64,000 nucleotides of DNA from Corynebacterium suranareeae (GCF_002355155.1 NZ_AP017369.1:3410001-3474000), one strand, 5' to 3'. Numbered from the stretch's first letter, positions 25,477 through 36,472 are shown. The notes: a model not told the origin generated them from the sequence alone. Made by a program: numbers and translations.

Positions 25477-28335
25477 TTATTTCACCACTAGGTTAACCAT
25501 GCGTCCTGGAACAACGATCTGCTTGATCAGGTTCTTACCGGAGATTTGTTCCTGCACTTTCTCGTCGGCAAGCGCTGCTTCAATGACCTGCTCCTGGGTG
25601 GCGTCGGCTGCAACGGTGATGCGGCCGCGTACCTTGCCGTTGACCTGTACTGGCAGTTCGATTTCGTCGTCGACAAGCCATTTTTCCTCAAAGGTGGGGA
25701 ATGGTTCGTAGGTGACGGTGTCGTCGTGGCCAAGTTTCTTCCACAGTTCCTCCGCGATGTGCGGTGCGATGGGGGAGACCATGATGATCAGTGGTACAAC
25801 TGCGTCGGCTGGAATGGTGTTGGGGTAGGTCTTGGTCAGGTAGTTGACGTATTCGATGAGTTTTGCAACCACGGTATTGACGCGCAGGTTGGTGTAGTCA
25901 TCACGGACACCTGCGATGGTGCGGTGGAGCTGCTTGTTGTCATCGTCGGTGAGTGCTTCATCGCGGGTGAGCACTTCGCCGGTGTTTTCATCAACAATCA
26001 AACGCCACATGCGCTGGAGGAAGCGCTGCGCACCCACAACGTCCTTGGTGGCCCATGGACGGGAGGTGTCCAAAGGTCCCATGGCCATTTCGTAAACGCG
26101 TAGGGTATCGGCACCGAAGTTGTTGCAGATATCGTCCGGCGCAACGGCGTTTTTCAGGGACTTGCCCATCTTGCCGTATTCCTGGTTGACTTCTTCGCCC
26201 TGGTAGAAGAATTTTCCATCCTTCTCTTCAACCTCATCAGCAGGTACGTAGACGCCACGGGAATCGGTGTAGGCAAATGCCTGGATGTACCCCTGGTTGT
26301 ACAGGCGTCGGTATGGCTCCTTGGAGGTAACGTGGCCGAGGTCGAAGAGGACCTTGTGCCAGAAGCGTGCGTAGAGCAGGTGCAAAACTGCGTGCTCAAC
26401 ACCACCGACGTAGAGGTCTACGCCGCCTGGATCGTTTGGTCCGTGGGTTTCTGGGCGTGGGCCTGTCCAGTAGCGTTCGTTGTCGATGTTGCAGAATTGC
26501 TCGTCGTTGCTTGGATCGACGTAGCGCAGCTGGTACCAGGAGGAACCTGCCCACTGTGGCATGACGTTGGTGTCACGGGTGTACTTCTTCTTGCCGTCAC
26601 CAAGGTCAAGCTCAACCTCAACCCATTCACGAGCCTTTGCCAGTGGTGGGGAAGGCTCAGAATCTGCATCTTCTGGGTCGAAGGAGACAGGTTTGTAGTC
26701 TTCTACCTCTGGCAGCTCGACGGGAAGCATGGATTCAGGCAGCGCGTGGGCTTGGCCGTTTTCGTCGTAGACGATTGGGAATGGCTCGCCCCAGTAACGC
26801 TGGCGGGCAAAGAGCCAATCGCGCAGCTTGTATTGGATGGTGCCGCGTCCAAGTTCTTTTTCTTCCAGCCATTCGATGGTCTGGGCAACGGCATCGTCCT
26901 TGGCTAGACCATTGATGTCTAGGCCGTTATCATTTGCGGAGTTAACGGCCTCACCAGATTCGGTGAATGCAGCTTCAGCGATGTTGCCACCTGCCACAAC
27001 TTCCTTGATGGGCAGACCCAACACGGTGGCGAATTCATAGTCGCGATCGTCGTGAGCTGGAACAGCCATGATGGCACCAGTTCCGTAGCCGGTCAGAACG
27101 TAGTCAGCGATAAATACTGGAATTTGGTCGCCGTTGACTGGGTTGGTTGCGTAAACACCTAAGAAAACACCGGTTTTTTCCTTGTTTTCTTGGCGCTCCA
27201 AATCAGATTTCGCAGCAATGGAAGCACGGTACGCAGCGACAGCCTCAGCTGGCGTTGCCTGGCCATTGGTCCAGCGGGCATCAACTCCTTCGTAGGAACC
27301 AGCCTTTTCAAGGAATACGTCAACCAGCTCATGCTCGGGCGCAAGCACCATGTATGTTGCGCCAAACAAGGTATCCGGACGGGTGGTAAACACCGTGATG
27401 GTTTCACCTTCTGCGGTGAAATCAACCTCAGCACCGCGTGAACGGCCAATCCAGTTACGCTGCATGGACTTAACCTTCTCAGTCCAATCAAGCAGCTCTA
27501 GATCATCAATCAGACGATCCGAGTACGCGGTAATGCGCATCATCCACTGCGACAAATTCTTGCGGAAAACAGGGAAATTACCGCGCTCGGAACGGCCGTC
27601 CGCGGTCACTTCCTCGTTGGCCAACACGGTGCCCAAGCCTGGGCACCAATTCACGGTGGAGTTCGAGCGATAAACAAGGCGGTAGTCATCCACCGCTTTT
27701 TGCTTTTCGACGTCTCCCAGCTCGTTATAATCCGCCCCGTCCTTAGTTTTCAGCTCGCCAGACTCCAGCAGCGGAATCAACTCACTAATTGGGCGGGCTT
27801 TTTGCTGCTCTGCATCAAACCACGAATTAAAAATCTGCAGGAAGATCCACTGTGTCCACTTATAAAACTCAGGATCAGTGGTGGCTACAGAACGGCGCGC
27901 ATCATGCCCAAGACCCAGTGCACCCAACTGGCGCTTCATGTTTTCAATATTCGCCATGGTGGTGGTACGAGGATGCGTACCAGTTTGGATTGCATACTGC
28001 TCCGCTGGAAGACCAAAGGCGTCATAGCCCAAGGTGTGCAAAACGTTCTTGCCCAACATGCGGTTGTAGCGGGCGAAAACATCAGTAGCAATGTAGCCAA
28101 GTGGGTGGCCTACGTGCAGACCAGCTCCTGAGGGGTACGGGAACATATCCTGGACAAACAGCTTGTCCTCCGGAAGTGCTTTACCGTCCGCAGGCGCTAA
28201 ATCACCCACCGGGTTAGGTGCGTTAAACGTGCCATTTTCAGTCCAGTAATTCTGCCACTCACCCTCAATCTTGTTGGCGAGTTCCGGGGTATAACGGAAC
28301 GCCAGGGGAGTGGTGCCTTCGCTCGGATTAGTCAT
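25477..28335 (-). CDS. leuS: Leucyl-tRNA synthetase
   Basis: A 952-residue class I synthetase that charges tRNA-Leu. The HIGH-type motif is HVGHPLGY, the editing (CP1) domain is present ([39 protein letters not shown]), the KMSKS loop reads KMGKSLKN, and the C-terminal domain ends at [15 protein letters not shown] 28335 (MTNPSEG) is preferred over a longer in-frame start. There is no ribosome-binding site, and a TACACT -10 element lies about 8 bp upstream, which suggests a leaderless mRNA. Confidence 0.97.
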   Translation of the reverse strand: MTNPSEGTTPLAFRYTPELANKIEGEWQNYWTENGTFNAPNPVGDLAPADGKALPEDKLFVQDMFPYPSGAGLHVGHPLGYIATDVFARYNRMLGKNVLHTLGYDAFGLPAEQYAIQTGTHPRTTTMANIENMKRQLGALGLGHDARRSVATTDPEFYKWTQWIFLQIFNSWFDAEQQKARPISELIPLLESGELKTKDGADYNELGDVEKQKAVDDYRLVYRSNSTVNWCPGLGTVLANEEVTADGRSERGNFPVFRKNLSQWMMRITAYSDRLIDDLELLDWTEKVKSMQRNWIGRSRGAEVDFTAEGETITVFTTRPDTLFGATYMVLAPEHELVDVFLEKAGSYEGVDARWTNGQATPAEAVAAYRASIAAKSDLERQENKEKTGVFLGVYATNPVNGDQIPVFIADYVLTGYGTGAIMAVPAHDDRDYEFATVLGLPIKEVVAGGNIAEAAFTESGEAVNSANDNGLDINGLAKDDAVAQTIEWLEEKELGRGTIQYKLRDWLFARQRYWGEPFPIVYDENGQAHALPESMLPVELPEVEDYKPVSFDPEDADSEPSPPLAKAREWVEVELDLGDGKKKYTRDTNVMPQWAGSSWYQLRYVDPSNDEQFCNIDNERYWTGPRPETHGPNDPGGVDLYVGGVEHAVLHLLYARFWHKVLFDLGHVTSKEPYRRLYNQGYIQAFAYTDSRGVYVPADEVEEKDGKFFYQGEEVNQEYGKMGKSLKNAVAPDDICNNFGADTLRVYEMAMGPLDTSRPWATKDVVGAQRFLQRMWRLIVDENTGEVLTRDEALTDDDNKQLHRTIAGVRDDYTNLRVNTVVAKLIEYVNYLTKTYPNTIPADAVVPLIIMVSPIAPHIAEELWKKLGHDDTVTYEPFPTFEEKWLVDDEIELPVQVNGKVRGRITVAADATQEQVIEAALADEKVQEQISGKNLIKQIVVPGRMVNLVVK

Positions 28336-28342
28336 GGTTAAA

Positions 28343-28350
28343 CAGTGTAG
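28343..28350 (-). promoter_or_regulatory. Candidate -10 element for leaderless leuS transcript
   Basis: On the minus strand CTACACTG precedes the leuS ATG by about 8 bp, and no Shine-Dalgarno sequence lies in between. Confidence 0.4.
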
Positions 28351-28444
28351 TAGGTACACGGGACATCTCATGTGTGGAGGGCAATTCTTCTGCTTTTACA
28401 TGCCCTTGAATAAGCCTTTGTCCGCTAGATAGACTAGTGAAATA

Positions 28445-28885
28445 ATGTGGAAACCACTGCTCATCGCCATCGGCCTACTCAGTCTTATCTGCGGAGCGAT
28501 CGGTGTTGTCCTGCCAGTGATTCCTACAACACCATTTTTGTTGTTGAGCGCCTTTTGCTTCGCGCGCAGCTCCGAGAAATTGCACAATTACCTGGTCTCG
28601 CACCGAATTTTCGGTGAGTATATTTCCAATTATTACAACCATGCGATGACGCCGCAGCATAAATTCCGCACACTGTTGATGTTGTGGTGCGGAATTATTC
28701 TTTCTTGCGTTCTCATCGGGGCGACTGTTCCGTGGATTGTTTTGCCAATTATTGCCACCTGCGTGAGCATCCACATCATTCGTTTAAAACCCCGACCAGA
28801 TGCCACACCTACAGCAACTACTGTGAACGCTCCTGTAGAGGATTCAACCTCCGAGCCACGTTTTGCTGACGATCATAGGGCTTGA
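28445..28885 (+). CDS. YbaN-like (DUF454) inner-membrane protein
   Basis: A 146-residue protein with an N-terminal hydrophobic pair (LLIAIGLLSLICGAIGVVLP), the DUF454 motif PVIPTTPFLLLSAFCFARSS, a second hydrophobic stretch (LLMLWCGIILSCVLIGATVP) and a soluble tail. The family is widespread and of unknown function. It is divergent from leuS. Its last 68 bp overlap the convergent higA gene antisense. Confidence 0.8.
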   Translation: MWKPLLIAIGLLSLICGAIGVVLPVIPTTPFLLLSAFCFARSSEKLHNYLVSHRIFGEYISNYYNHAMTPQHKFRTLLMLWCGIILSCVLIGATVPWIVLPIIATCVSIHIIRLKPRPDATPTATTVNAPVEDSTSEPRFADDHRA

Positions 28886-29183
28886 TCGCTTCCAACAGTG
28901 TCCGTGTATCTAAATACGTCACGGAAAGGTCATAGTGAGCCTGCAAGTTCAGCCAGAACTGCGGATCAGGACCTAAATATGCCGCTAAACGCAATGCTGT
29001 ATCAGCGGTAATTGCACGTTTTCCATGAACGATCTCATTGATCCTTCGTGGTGGCACACCTATCGCTCGCGCCAATCCGTTTTGGGACAGTCCCAAAGGT
29101 TCCATGAATTCTTCTCGAAGAATCTCACCCGGCATTACTGGCCGATCATCATTGGTGTGTTTGCCTGCGTCCTGCACCGGCAT
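28818..29183 (-). CDS. HigA-family antitoxin/regulator without an adjacent toxin
   Basis: A 121-residue XRE-type helix-turn-helix protein of the HigA family. PVMPGEILREEFMEPLGLSQ, LARAIGVPPRRINEIVHGKR and the TADTALRLAAYLGPDPQFWL tail are all canonical. HigA normally follows a higB RelE-like toxin gene and represses the pair. No higB-sized frame lies in the 770 bp upstream on this strand, and none downstream, so it looks like an orphan regulator or a solitary antitoxin. ATG 29183 (MPVQDAG) is one option; ATG 29198 is another. Confidence 0.85.
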   Translation of the reverse strand: MPVQDAGKHTNDDRPVMPGEILREEFMEPLGLSQNGLARAIGVPPRRINEIVHGKRAITADTALRLAAYLGPDPQFWLNLQAHYDLSVTYLDTRTLLEAIKPYDRQQNVARRLNPLQERSQ

Positions 29184-29592
29184 ATCGCCCCCAGTCATTT
29201 TCTAGTTGAGTCTCATCATCATAACGCTTGACACTACAACTATGTCGTAAGGGGTACTTTTAGCGTGTTACCTGGACTATGACGTTTTGCGTCATGGCAC
29301 ATTTTGGCCTCAAATTAGATATAACGCACCGCGACATGGTGTTGATATTGGTCTTGAAATTTCTGCGTTAGCACTTATGATTTCAATGCAGATTTCATCT
29401 AGAAAAATTGCTCAGAAAACAATTCGCTCCAAAATTCAGGGACACTCATTCCTAGTTTTCAAATCCGAAATTGGGTCAAAGTGAAAGAGAAAAATTATCC
29501 CGCAATCCCTCAAACGTGGACCGGTCAAAGCAGTAGCCCACGCGCTGAATCACGGCGAATTCGATTTAAAAAGGGGGGTACTGGACGCAGCA

Positions 29593-29680
29593 GCCGATTT
29601 AAGCGATCAAAGCTTTCCAATGAACTTTCATATAGACAGGCACCTTTTAGGCCCTCAGAAACGATTTTAAGACGGTACTT
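29593..29680 (+). repeat. Dispersed intergenic repeat, copy 2
   Basis: CCGATTTAAGCGAT (from 29594) and AGGCCCTCAGAAACGATTTT (from 29649) are spaced 51 bp apart, as in the copies at 6.7 and 54.0 kb. Confidence 0.6.
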
Positions 29681-29803
29681 TTTAACGGCATCCCGGCAAT
29701 TTTTTAAGAAAGCGAGCAGAGAGCAAACACACGTGACAAGAATTCTTAAAAATCCAGAATCTTGACACCCCTGTTTGGCGGCGCTTCCTTAAGAACAGAC
29801 TGG

Positions 29804-29841
29804 CATGACAAAATTCAGGGAAAATCGAAAATTTTGTCATG
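29804..29841. repeat. Inverted repeat CATGACAAAATT / AATTTTGTCATG
   Basis: A perfect 12-bp stem with a 14-bp loop in the gene-free region downstream of the gentisate cluster. Confidence 0.8.
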
Positions 29842-29897
29842 TGAGTCCGGTTTTTGGAATGCCCACCGCACGATTAAGGACATTCAAGCATCAACCA

Positions 29898-29936
29898 TGA
29901 AAAATGGCCATGCTCCACTTGGGAACATGGCCATTG
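29898..29936 (-). terminator. Terminator of the gentisate operon
   Basis: AATGGCCATG (29903-29912) pairs with CATGGCCATT (29926-29935); reading the minus strand, TTTTTC follows. Confidence 0.85.
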
Positions 29937-29954
29937 TCTTAAAAACTGGGGGTC

Positions 29955-30680
29955 TTAGAGCCAGCGTGGTGGCTCTGGGATCTCTCCAGTAGAGGAGGTG
30001 ACTCCTTCTGAGCCACGACCTGCGGCATAGCGAACAATGCCAGCTAAGCTGCCCGAAATAACAACCTCTTCCTGCCCTGGGGTGGCGGGGTAGCGGGTGT
30101 TGGAGGGCTCGTCGAGAAGCACTAGGCCTTCACCGACTCCTTGGCTGGCCCATTTTTGAGTGATTTCGCCGGCTAGCGTGCGCAAAATTACCTCGGGGAT
30201 GTTGCTGAAGGTCGCAACAACATCAAGGTCAACCGCATGGATCCAGACTTCTCGGGAACGCATCCACAAGATTTCGCTGGCTGGAACTGTGCGTCCCTGC
30301 GCTGTGAAGACTTCGTGCGACCAGGCTTCTTGGGAGGATTCTCGCCAATCTACATCCAGGCGCGCTACGGAGTGTTCGTGCAGGTTTCGCAGCGCATCGG
30401 GGTTGAGCGTGGAACCGTAGGCGATTTCCTCATTGCGTGCCTGTGGTGAGGCATACATTGGGGTTTTCTCACCGGTGTTTGCCCAGTGCATGAGGTTGCA
30501 CAGTGCGATGGCGTTGTACGCCACGTGGGCAACGATGTGGGAGCGGGTCCAACCTTGAAGAAGGGTTGCTTCCCCAAAATCAGCGTTATCTACAAGCGAT
30601 AGCTGACGGGAGTAATGGGATGTGCCCAACCTTGCCAGTGTCAGCCGCTCCTCTAGCGGAAGATCATGGAAAGTTGTCAT
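29955..30680 (-). CDS. Mycothiol-dependent maleylpyruvate isomerase
   Basis: A 241-residue DinB/MDMPI-fold enzyme that isomerises maleylpyruvate to fumarylpyruvate in the gentisate pathway, using mycothiol instead of glutathione. Counting along the protein, His52 (SHIVAHVAYN), Glu144 and His148 (RSREVWIHAVDLD) fall where the zinc ligands of the characterised C. glutamicum enzyme lie. Its stop-start junction with the upstream hydrolase gene is tight: the hydrolase ends at 30681 and this gene starts at 30680, so they are co-transcribed. Confidence 0.95.
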   Translation of the reverse strand: MTTFHDLPLEERLTLARLGTSHYSRQLSLVDNADFGEATLLQGWTRSHIVAHVAYNAIALCNLMHWANTGEKTPMYASPQARNEEIAYGSTLNPDALRNLHEHSVARLDVDWRESSQEAWSHEVFTAQGRTVPASEILWMRSREVWIHAVDLDVVATFSNIPEVILRTLAGEITQKWASQGVGEGLVLLDEPSNTRYPATPGQEEVVISGSLAGIVRYAAGRGSEGVTSSTGEIPEPPRWL

Positions 30681-31526
<846 letters not shown>

Positions 31527-32654
31527 CTAGATTCCTTCCGGAGTAAAGGTACGTGCGAGGTTTAGAGCCTCGAAAATTGGAGTGTCAGAGAAGCAGAATA
31601 GGTCTACGCCGTCTGAGCCGGCGATGACATTCCACTTCTGCCACGACGGTACATTGATCACATCGCCGTGGTTGGCTTCAAAGGTTTTATCGCCAACATT
31701 AATTGTTGCAGAACCCTCAAATACCTGGAAGCAACGGTTTCCTACCTCATGGATGGGGGTAGTGGATGCTCCTGGGCGCAGACGGTGGAACTCTGCGCGA
31801 ATGGTGGTCATGACATCGCCACCGGTAGTTGGGTTGGAGAAGCGAATCGCAGCGTGACCCGGCGCGACTGTTCCTGGGTATCCTGCTTCTTCCAATGCCA
31901 GCTGATCATTAAGTGCTGCGTCGGTGTGCTCCCAGGCGTAGCGCCCAATTGGTGAGTAGGAAGTTTTTCCTGGGAATGCGACTGGGCGCAGACCTGGGTG
32001 AGCCCAAAGGCGCTCAGAGCGGGATAGATCTGGGGTGGATTCATCGGTGAGCTTCTCGGTGCCGTATTCGAAGAAGCCGGTGTCCATTTGGTAGGCAAAT
32101 GGGATGTCCAGGCCGTCCAACCAGGCCATTGGCTCGGTAGCGATGTTGTGGTGACCGTGGTAATTCCAGCCTGGGGTTAGCAGGAAATCTCCGCGCTTCA
32201 TTGGTACTGGATCGCCGTTGACCACAGTCCACACGCCTTCACCCTCAATGACAAAGCGGAAAGCGTTTTGGGAGTGGCGGTGCTCTGGAGCGTTCTCGCC
32301 CGGAGCAAGGTACTGGATTGCTGCCCAAAGAGTAGGGGAGATGTAGGTGTTGCCATCAAGGCCTGGGTTTGCCAGACCGATAGCGCGGCGTTCACCACCA
32401 CGACCAACTGGAACTAGTTCGCCGGAGCGCTGTGCTAGTTTCAGCAGCTCTGCCCAGTCCCATTTGTGCGCTACTGCACGTGGTTCTGGGTGGTTGGGCA
32501 TAAGCCCACCGATTTGGGTCCACAGTGGTTTGAGGTGGATTTCATCCATGCGCTTGTACATGGCATCCAGCTCTGCTTGCTCTTCTGGGGTTGCTGGTGG
32601 GACTTCTTGCTTGACGTGTTCGGTTGAGTAATCGTTTTTACCTGGGGCGCCCAT
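31527..32654 (-). CDS. Gentisate 1,2-dioxygenase
   Basis: A 375-residue bicupin extradiol-type ring-cleavage dioxygenase that opens gentisate to maleylpyruvate. The N-terminal cupin holds the iron ligands in GENAPEHRHSQNAFRFVIEG plus a later His (WNYHGHHN). The second cupin has TPIHEVGNRCFQVFEGSA. AAAGGAGG precedes ATG 32654. It is the first gene of the minus-strand catabolic operon (dioxygenase, hydrolase, isomerase) and is probably controlled by the IclR regulator upstream. Confidence 0.95.
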   Translation of the reverse strand: MGAPGKNDYSTEHVKQEVPPATPEEQAELDAMYKRMDEIHLKPLWTQIGGLMPNHPEPRAVAHKWDWAELLKLAQRSGELVPVGRGGERRAIGLANPGLDGNTYISPTLWAAIQYLAPGENAPEHRHSQNAFRFVIEGEGVWTVVNGDPVPMKRGDFLLTPGWNYHGHHNIATEPMAWLDGLDIPFAYQMDTGFFEYGTEKLTDESTPDLSRSERLWAHPGLRPVAFPGKTSYSPIGRYAWEHTDAALNDQLALEEAGYPGTVAPGHAAIRFSNPTTGGDVMTTIRAEFHRLRPGASTTPIHEVGNRCFQVFEGSATINVGDKTFEANHGDVINVPSWQKWNVIAGSDGVDLFCFSDTPIFEALNLARTFTPEGI

Positions 32655-32722
32655 TGTTGGAGTCCTCCTTTACGGATGTCGTAGATGATCTAGTTACGAG
32701 GCTGATCGAGCAAAAATTTCGA

Positions 32723-32770
32723 GCAGGAAATCCAGCAGGAAATCCAGCAGGAAATCCAGCAGGAGATTTC
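32723..32770. repeat. Tandem 12-bp repeat upstream of gentisate dioxygenase
   Basis: GCAGGAAATCCA occurs at 32723-32734, 32735-32746 and 32747-32758, followed by an imperfect copy that creates a GGAAATC/GATTTCC dyad. It sits about 70 bp upstream of the dioxygenase start. Confidence 0.88.
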
Positions 32771-32863
32771 CTACTTCTCCGACAGGCCAGGCTTCTTTTA
32801 CATCTAGCGTTTAATTGTTTGTGACTTCGAACATATTGGTCTTTGTTTCGTGACTCAAGACAA

Positions 32864-32878
32864 TTCCGCTATGCGGAA
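32864..32878. promoter_or_regulatory. Candidate IclR-type operator in the dioxygenase-regulator interval
   Basis: A perfect dyad TTCCGC-TAT-GCGGAA. It is nearly repeated at 33709-33723 in front of the regulator, which makes both plausible sites for the GenR-type protein. Confidence 0.65.
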
Positions 32879-32922
32879 AATGAGATTACCGGGGGTGCTT
32901 GAAAGCGAAAAAATCCCCCCAT

Positions 32923-33699
32923 TTACGCTTTTTCGGGCACTCGATAGTCTGCCAGAGCCCTATTTAAATCACGCATATGACGCTCCAATGCCTGCACAGC
33001 CTTTGGGTACACCTCCCTGAACCGATTTGACGGCACCGCCACGGTAATTGCACCTAGAACGTCACCAACGTCGTTGAGCAAAGGCTCCGCCACAGCACTG
33101 ACATCTTGCTCAAAGAAGCCAAAGTTTGCGCCATGTCCTCGATCCCTGGTTCTGCGTAGACGTTTTCTTAAATTTTCAAATTCTTCATCCCCCAAGCTTG
33201 GATATAGCGCTCGAATTTCCCTTGCGGACATCTCTGCGAGCATCACCAAACCACCTGAGTTTTGGGTTGCTGGCATAACCTGACCTCGTCTATTTCCCAC
33301 ACGGACTGGGTTAGAGCCTTCAACACTGTGAATGAAGTGCACGCTATCGCCTTGCAAGATGACCAAATGAGTGGTTTCGCCAGTTTCTTTACTCATGGAT
33401 TCCATGTGGTGGCTGCACTTGCGTGTTAAGTCAGCACCAAGTCCTGGCTGCAGCGCTGACGTCGCTAGTGCTGATCCCGGCAAATAGTTTCGGGACTCAC
33501 TTCTTACTGCAAAACCACGGTAGACCAGCATCGACATGGAGCGATGGATCGTAGACGGGCTCACGCCAAGCTCCTGCGCAGCACCTGAAATAGTCAAGCT
33601 TCCTGCATCGCGGAGCAGCAAAATCAGCTGCAGGGCAATGTCAACAGAACTCAAGAAATCTTTCGGGGGTAGTCCTTGGGTGTGGGCAACTTTATCCAT
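32923..33699 (-). CDS. genR: IclR-family regulator of the gentisate cluster
   Basis: A 258-residue IclR protein. The winged helix-turn-helix occupies residues about 15-75 (DAGSLTISGAAQELGVSPST, VYRGFAVR) and the effector domain the rest (GETTHLVILQGDSVHFIHSVEG). In C. glutamicum the homologue controls gentisate and 3-hydroxybenzoate catabolism. ATG 33699 has GGAAAG nearby; ATG 33714 is possible, but it lies inside the operator-like dyad. The dyads on either side of the gene suggest it regulates both the minus-strand operon and the plus-strand transporter and hydroxylase, and perhaps itself. Confidence 0.88.
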   Translation of the reverse strand: MDKVAHTQGLPPKDFLSSVDIALQLILLLRDAGSLTISGAAQELGVSPSTIHRSMSMLVYRGFAVRSESRNYLPGSALATSALQPGLGADLTRKCSHHMESMSKETGETTHLVILQGDSVHFIHSVEGSNPVRVGNRRGQVMPATQNSGGLVMLAEMSAREIRALYPSLGDEEFENLRKRLRRTRDRGHGANFGFFEQDVSAVAEPLLNDVGDVLGAITVAVPSNRFREVYPKAVQALERHMRDLNRALADYRVPEKA

Positions 33700-33708
33700 A
33701 ATCACTCT

Positions 33709-33723
33709 TTCCATATAGCGGAA
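33709..33723. promoter_or_regulatory. Candidate IclR-type operator between regulator and transporter
   Basis: TTCCATATAGCGGAA matches 12 of 15 bases of the perfect dyad at 32864-32878. It lies in the divergent promoter region of genR and the transporter gene. Confidence 0.6.
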
Positions 33724-33763
33724 TTACTTTGATTGTAACGTGGCTCACCTCGAATATGTGTCT

Positions 33764-35110
33764 ATGACATCACACGCAGATGCGTCACAGGAAGAAGGAA
33801 CGGGAGGACTGATGACACAGCCACCGCAAGGAGCGACAAGCTCCCAAGAAATAGAAAACAAAGGTTTCACCTTGTTGGGTATCAGTGGCCGACGCTTGGC
33901 CGCAGTACTCATTGGCTGGTTTTTTGTCGTTTTTGATGGCTATGACCTCATTGTCTATGGCACCGTCCAGTCAGCCCTAGCCAGAGAGTGGGGCTTAAGC
34001 TCCGCAACCTTGGGCACCATCGGATCTACTGCATTCTTTGGCATGGCAGTTGGTGCAGTTTTCATTGGCCGACTATCAGACCGTGTTGGCCGAAAAGCGG
34101 CAGTAATTGGTTCGGTTCTGATTCTTTCCGTTTTCACCATGTTGTGCGCTTTTGCACCAAACCCCTGGGTTTTCGGAGCGTTCCGGTTCATTGCAGGTCT
34201 TGGCTTAGGTGGCCTAGTGCCATCGGTTAATGCCATGGTTTCTGACCTGGTACCACGTAAAACCATGTCGGCTTGGGCAACTGTGATGATGTCTGGTGTG
34301 CCAATTGGTGGTTCTATCGCAGCCGTTCTAGCGCTTCCTATTGTTCCCTCCTCAGATGAGTGGGGTTGGCGTTTCATGTTCCTTATCGCGTTGGTTCCAT
34401 TAGTCATTGGTCTTCCGATTGCTATGAAGGTTATTCCTTCCGATAAGGCAATCAAGGAAGATCATGAAAAGCGTGAAGGTCATGATCAGCCTGCAGGATT
34501 CAAGGATCTGTTGGTGGATCGCTACCGCTGGATTTCCATCTGGTTCGCGTTGGCTACTTTCGTTACCTTGCTGGCTTGGTATGGCCTGGGCACATGGTTG
34601 CCACGTCTCATGGAAACCGCAGGCTACGAATTCGGCCATGCCTTGATGTTCACCTTGGCTCTTAACCTTGGCGCCGTCATTGGTTCCGTAGTTACTGCAT
34701 GGGCAGGCGATAATTTCGGCCCGATCCGTTCAGGTGTTGTTGCTGCAGGTATCGCGGGTATCGCACTGCTTCTGTTGCTCACATACCCTCCGGTCACCGT
34801 TGTGTACATCATCCTCATTTTGGCTGGCGTTGGTACTCACGGCACACAAATTTTGATCATTGCAGCGGTGGCAAACTTCTACCCAAGTAATCTCCGCGGC
34901 ACTGCTCTTGGTTGGGCCTTGGGCGTTGGACGTATCGGTGCGGTTGTGGCACCTCAGCTCGCTGGTCTGCTGCTGGCGTGGAACCTGGGTGTGAACTCCA
35001 ACTTCATCATGTTTGGCGCTGCAGCGTTGCTGTCTGCCATTTCGCTCAGCGTGCTGCGTCGCCTGCAGAACACTTACAGCATCAAACACAAATCCGAAGT
35101 CCAAGGCTAA
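33764..35110 (+). CDS. genK: Aromatic-acid:H+ symporter, MFS (gentisate transporter GenK)
   Basis: A 448-residue MFS transporter of the aromatic acid:H+ symporter family with 12 helices. Helix 1 has the family motif FFVVFDGYDLIVYGTV containing the essential Asp. The loop 2-3 signature GRLSDRVGRKAAVIG is intact, and WGWRFMFLIALVPLVIGLP follows. Its place beside the gentisate genes agrees with the known C. glutamicum gentisate carrier. ATG 33764 is preferred; GTG 33740 would lie closer to the operator. The 3-hydroxybenzoate hydroxylase gene follows after 33 bp, so the two form an operon. Confidence 0.9.
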   Translation: MTSHADASQEEGTGGLMTQPPQGATSSQEIENKGFTLLGISGRRLAAVLIGWFFVVFDGYDLIVYGTVQSALAREWGLSSATLGTIGSTAFFGMAVGAVFIGRLSDRVGRKAAVIGSVLILSVFTMLCAFAPNPWVFGAFRFIAGLGLGGLVPSVNAMVSDLVPRKTMSAWATVMMSGVPIGGSIAAVLALPIVPSSDEWGWRFMFLIALVPLVIGLPIAMKVIPSDKAIKEDHEKREGHDQPAGFKDLLVDRYRWISIWFALATFVTLLAWYGLGTWLPRLMETAGYEFGHALMFTLALNLGAVIGSVVTAWAGDNFGPIRSGVVAAGIAGIALLLLLTYPPVTVVYIILILAGVGTHGTQILIIAAVANFYPSNLRGTALGWALGVGRIGAVVAPQLAGLLLAWNLGVNSNFIMFGAAALLSAISLSVLRRLQNTYSIKHKSEVQG

Positions 35111-35143
35111 TTCTCTTTATCTCACAGTTAGGAAAACTCACCC

Positions 35144-36472
35144 ATGTCTCTTCCACATTCTGACGAACTTAAAGGCCAAAAAATCATCATTTCCGGTGGC
35201 GGAATCGGTGGTGCAGCTGGTGCTTTAGCTCTTGCATTGCGTGGCGCAGATGTCACTCTTTATGAGCGCGCACCTGAGTTCAAGGAGGTCGGCGCTGGCC
35301 TCCAGATCGGTCCACACGGCTGGCGCATGCTGGAGTCCTGGGGTCTGCTCGATCAAATCGTTGCTGCAGGATACCTCCCAGAGGACATGCAGTTCCGCGA
35401 TGCAATCAACCGTGAAACCATCTTGACCATGCGTTTCGATGAGGAATTCCAACAGCACTACGGTGGACGTTACCTGGTGATTCACCGCTCTGATCTGCTT
35501 AACATTCTGGTCACCAACGCCATCGAGGCAGGCGCAAAGCTCCACAACGGCATCCTCGTCACCGACTCCCGCACGGTCGAAGGCGGCATCGAGGTCGATA
35601 TCGAATCCTCCATCAACGAGGGCGAAGATAGAAAGACTTTGCTTGCCGACGCCTTCCTCGCCTTCGACGGCATCCACTCCGTCATGCGTAAGAAGCTTGC
35701 CGACGACGCCCCCGTCGCCTCCTCCTACGTCGCATACCGAGGCACCTCCAAGCTGGCTGAAGATGAAGAAATGAAGGACCTCAAGTCCGTCATCGGCTAC
35801 ATCGGACCTCACGTTCACTTCATCCAGTACCCACTTCGTGGCGGTGAATTACTCAACCAGGTCGCTGTTTTCGAATCCCAGCGTTACCTCGAAGGCCGTG
35901 CAACCGGCGAGATCCCAGAAGACTGGGGCAACCCAGAAGAACTCGATCAGGCTTACAGCCACTGCGATCAGTTCATCCAGGATCGTTTGGGCACTTTGTG
36001 GCGCAACAACTGGTGGCAGATGTCAGACCGCGAGCCTTTAGAAAACTGGCGCATCGGCCGCATGTTGCTGCTTGGCGACGCCGCCCACCCACCACTCCAG
36101 TACCTCGCCTCAGGCGCAGTCATGGCCATGGAGGACGCCGAGGCAGTGGCACTGTTTGCGGCTGATGCTGCGCGTGCTGGAAACCTGGATTGGGAAGAAG
36201 TTCTGGCCGAGGTGGAAGCAGAACGCCGACCTCGCTGCAGCCGCATCCAAACCGTTGGCCGTTTCTGGGGTGAACTCTGGCACGTGGAAGGCACCGCACG
36301 CCTGATCCGCAATGAAGTTTTCCGCCAGGCTGACCGCAGCGGCTGGTTTGTTTACGCAGACTGGCTGTGGGGCTACGACGCTTCCAAGCGCGCCCACATC
36401 GCTAACCCTGAGCTGGGCGAAATGCCGGAAGCTTTGAAGGAATGGCGTTACGCTCTGCTCGAGCAAAACTAA
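35144..36472 (+). CDS. 3-Hydroxybenzoate 6-hydroxylase (FAD monooxygenase)
   Basis: A 442-residue group A flavin monooxygenase that converts 3-hydroxybenzoate to gentisate with NADH and oxygen. FAD binding is shown by [20 protein letters not shown] and, further on, [20 protein letters not shown]. The entry enzyme of the pathway is thus on the plus strand with the transporter, and the lower pathway is on the minus strand, either side of genR. AGGAAAA precedes the ATG. Confidence 0.92.
   Translation: MSLPHSDELKGQKIIISGGGIGGAAGALALALRGADVTLYERAPEFKEVGAGLQIGPHGWRMLESWGLLDQIVAAGYLPEDMQFRDAINRETILTMRFDEEFQQHYGGRYLVIHRSDLLNILVTNAIEAGAKLHNGILVTDSRTVEGGIEVDIESSINEGEDRKTLLADAFLAFDGIHSVMRKKLADDAPVASSYVAYRGTSKLAEDEEMKDLKSVIGYIGPHVHFIQYPLRGGELLNQVAVFESQRYLEGRATGEIPEDWGNPEELDQAYSHCDQFIQDRLGTLWRNNWWQMSDREPLENWRIGRMLLLGDAAHPPLQYLASGAVMAMEDAEAVALFAADAARAGNLDWEEVLAEVEAERRPRCSRIQTVGRFWGELWHVEGTARLIRNEVFRQADRSGWFVYADWLWGYDASKRAHIANPELGEMPEALKEWRYALLEQN

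Larger units (their letters stand above)
29199..29897. other. About 700 bp without a supported gene
   Basis: Short frames here lack ribosome-binding sites and family resemblance. The region contains copy 2 of the dispersed repeat (29593-29680) and a 12-bp inverted repeat (29804-29841). Confidence 0.65.

Noticed and set aside
29199..29290. Remnant of a higB toxin upstream of higA
   Set aside because: The only short frame reaching higA is about ten codons and does not resemble HigB C termini.
32624..32824. Small plus-strand frame encoding AGNP repeats
   Set aside because: The repeat comes from the 12-bp DNA tandem repeat in a promoter region, and no ribosome-binding site is present.
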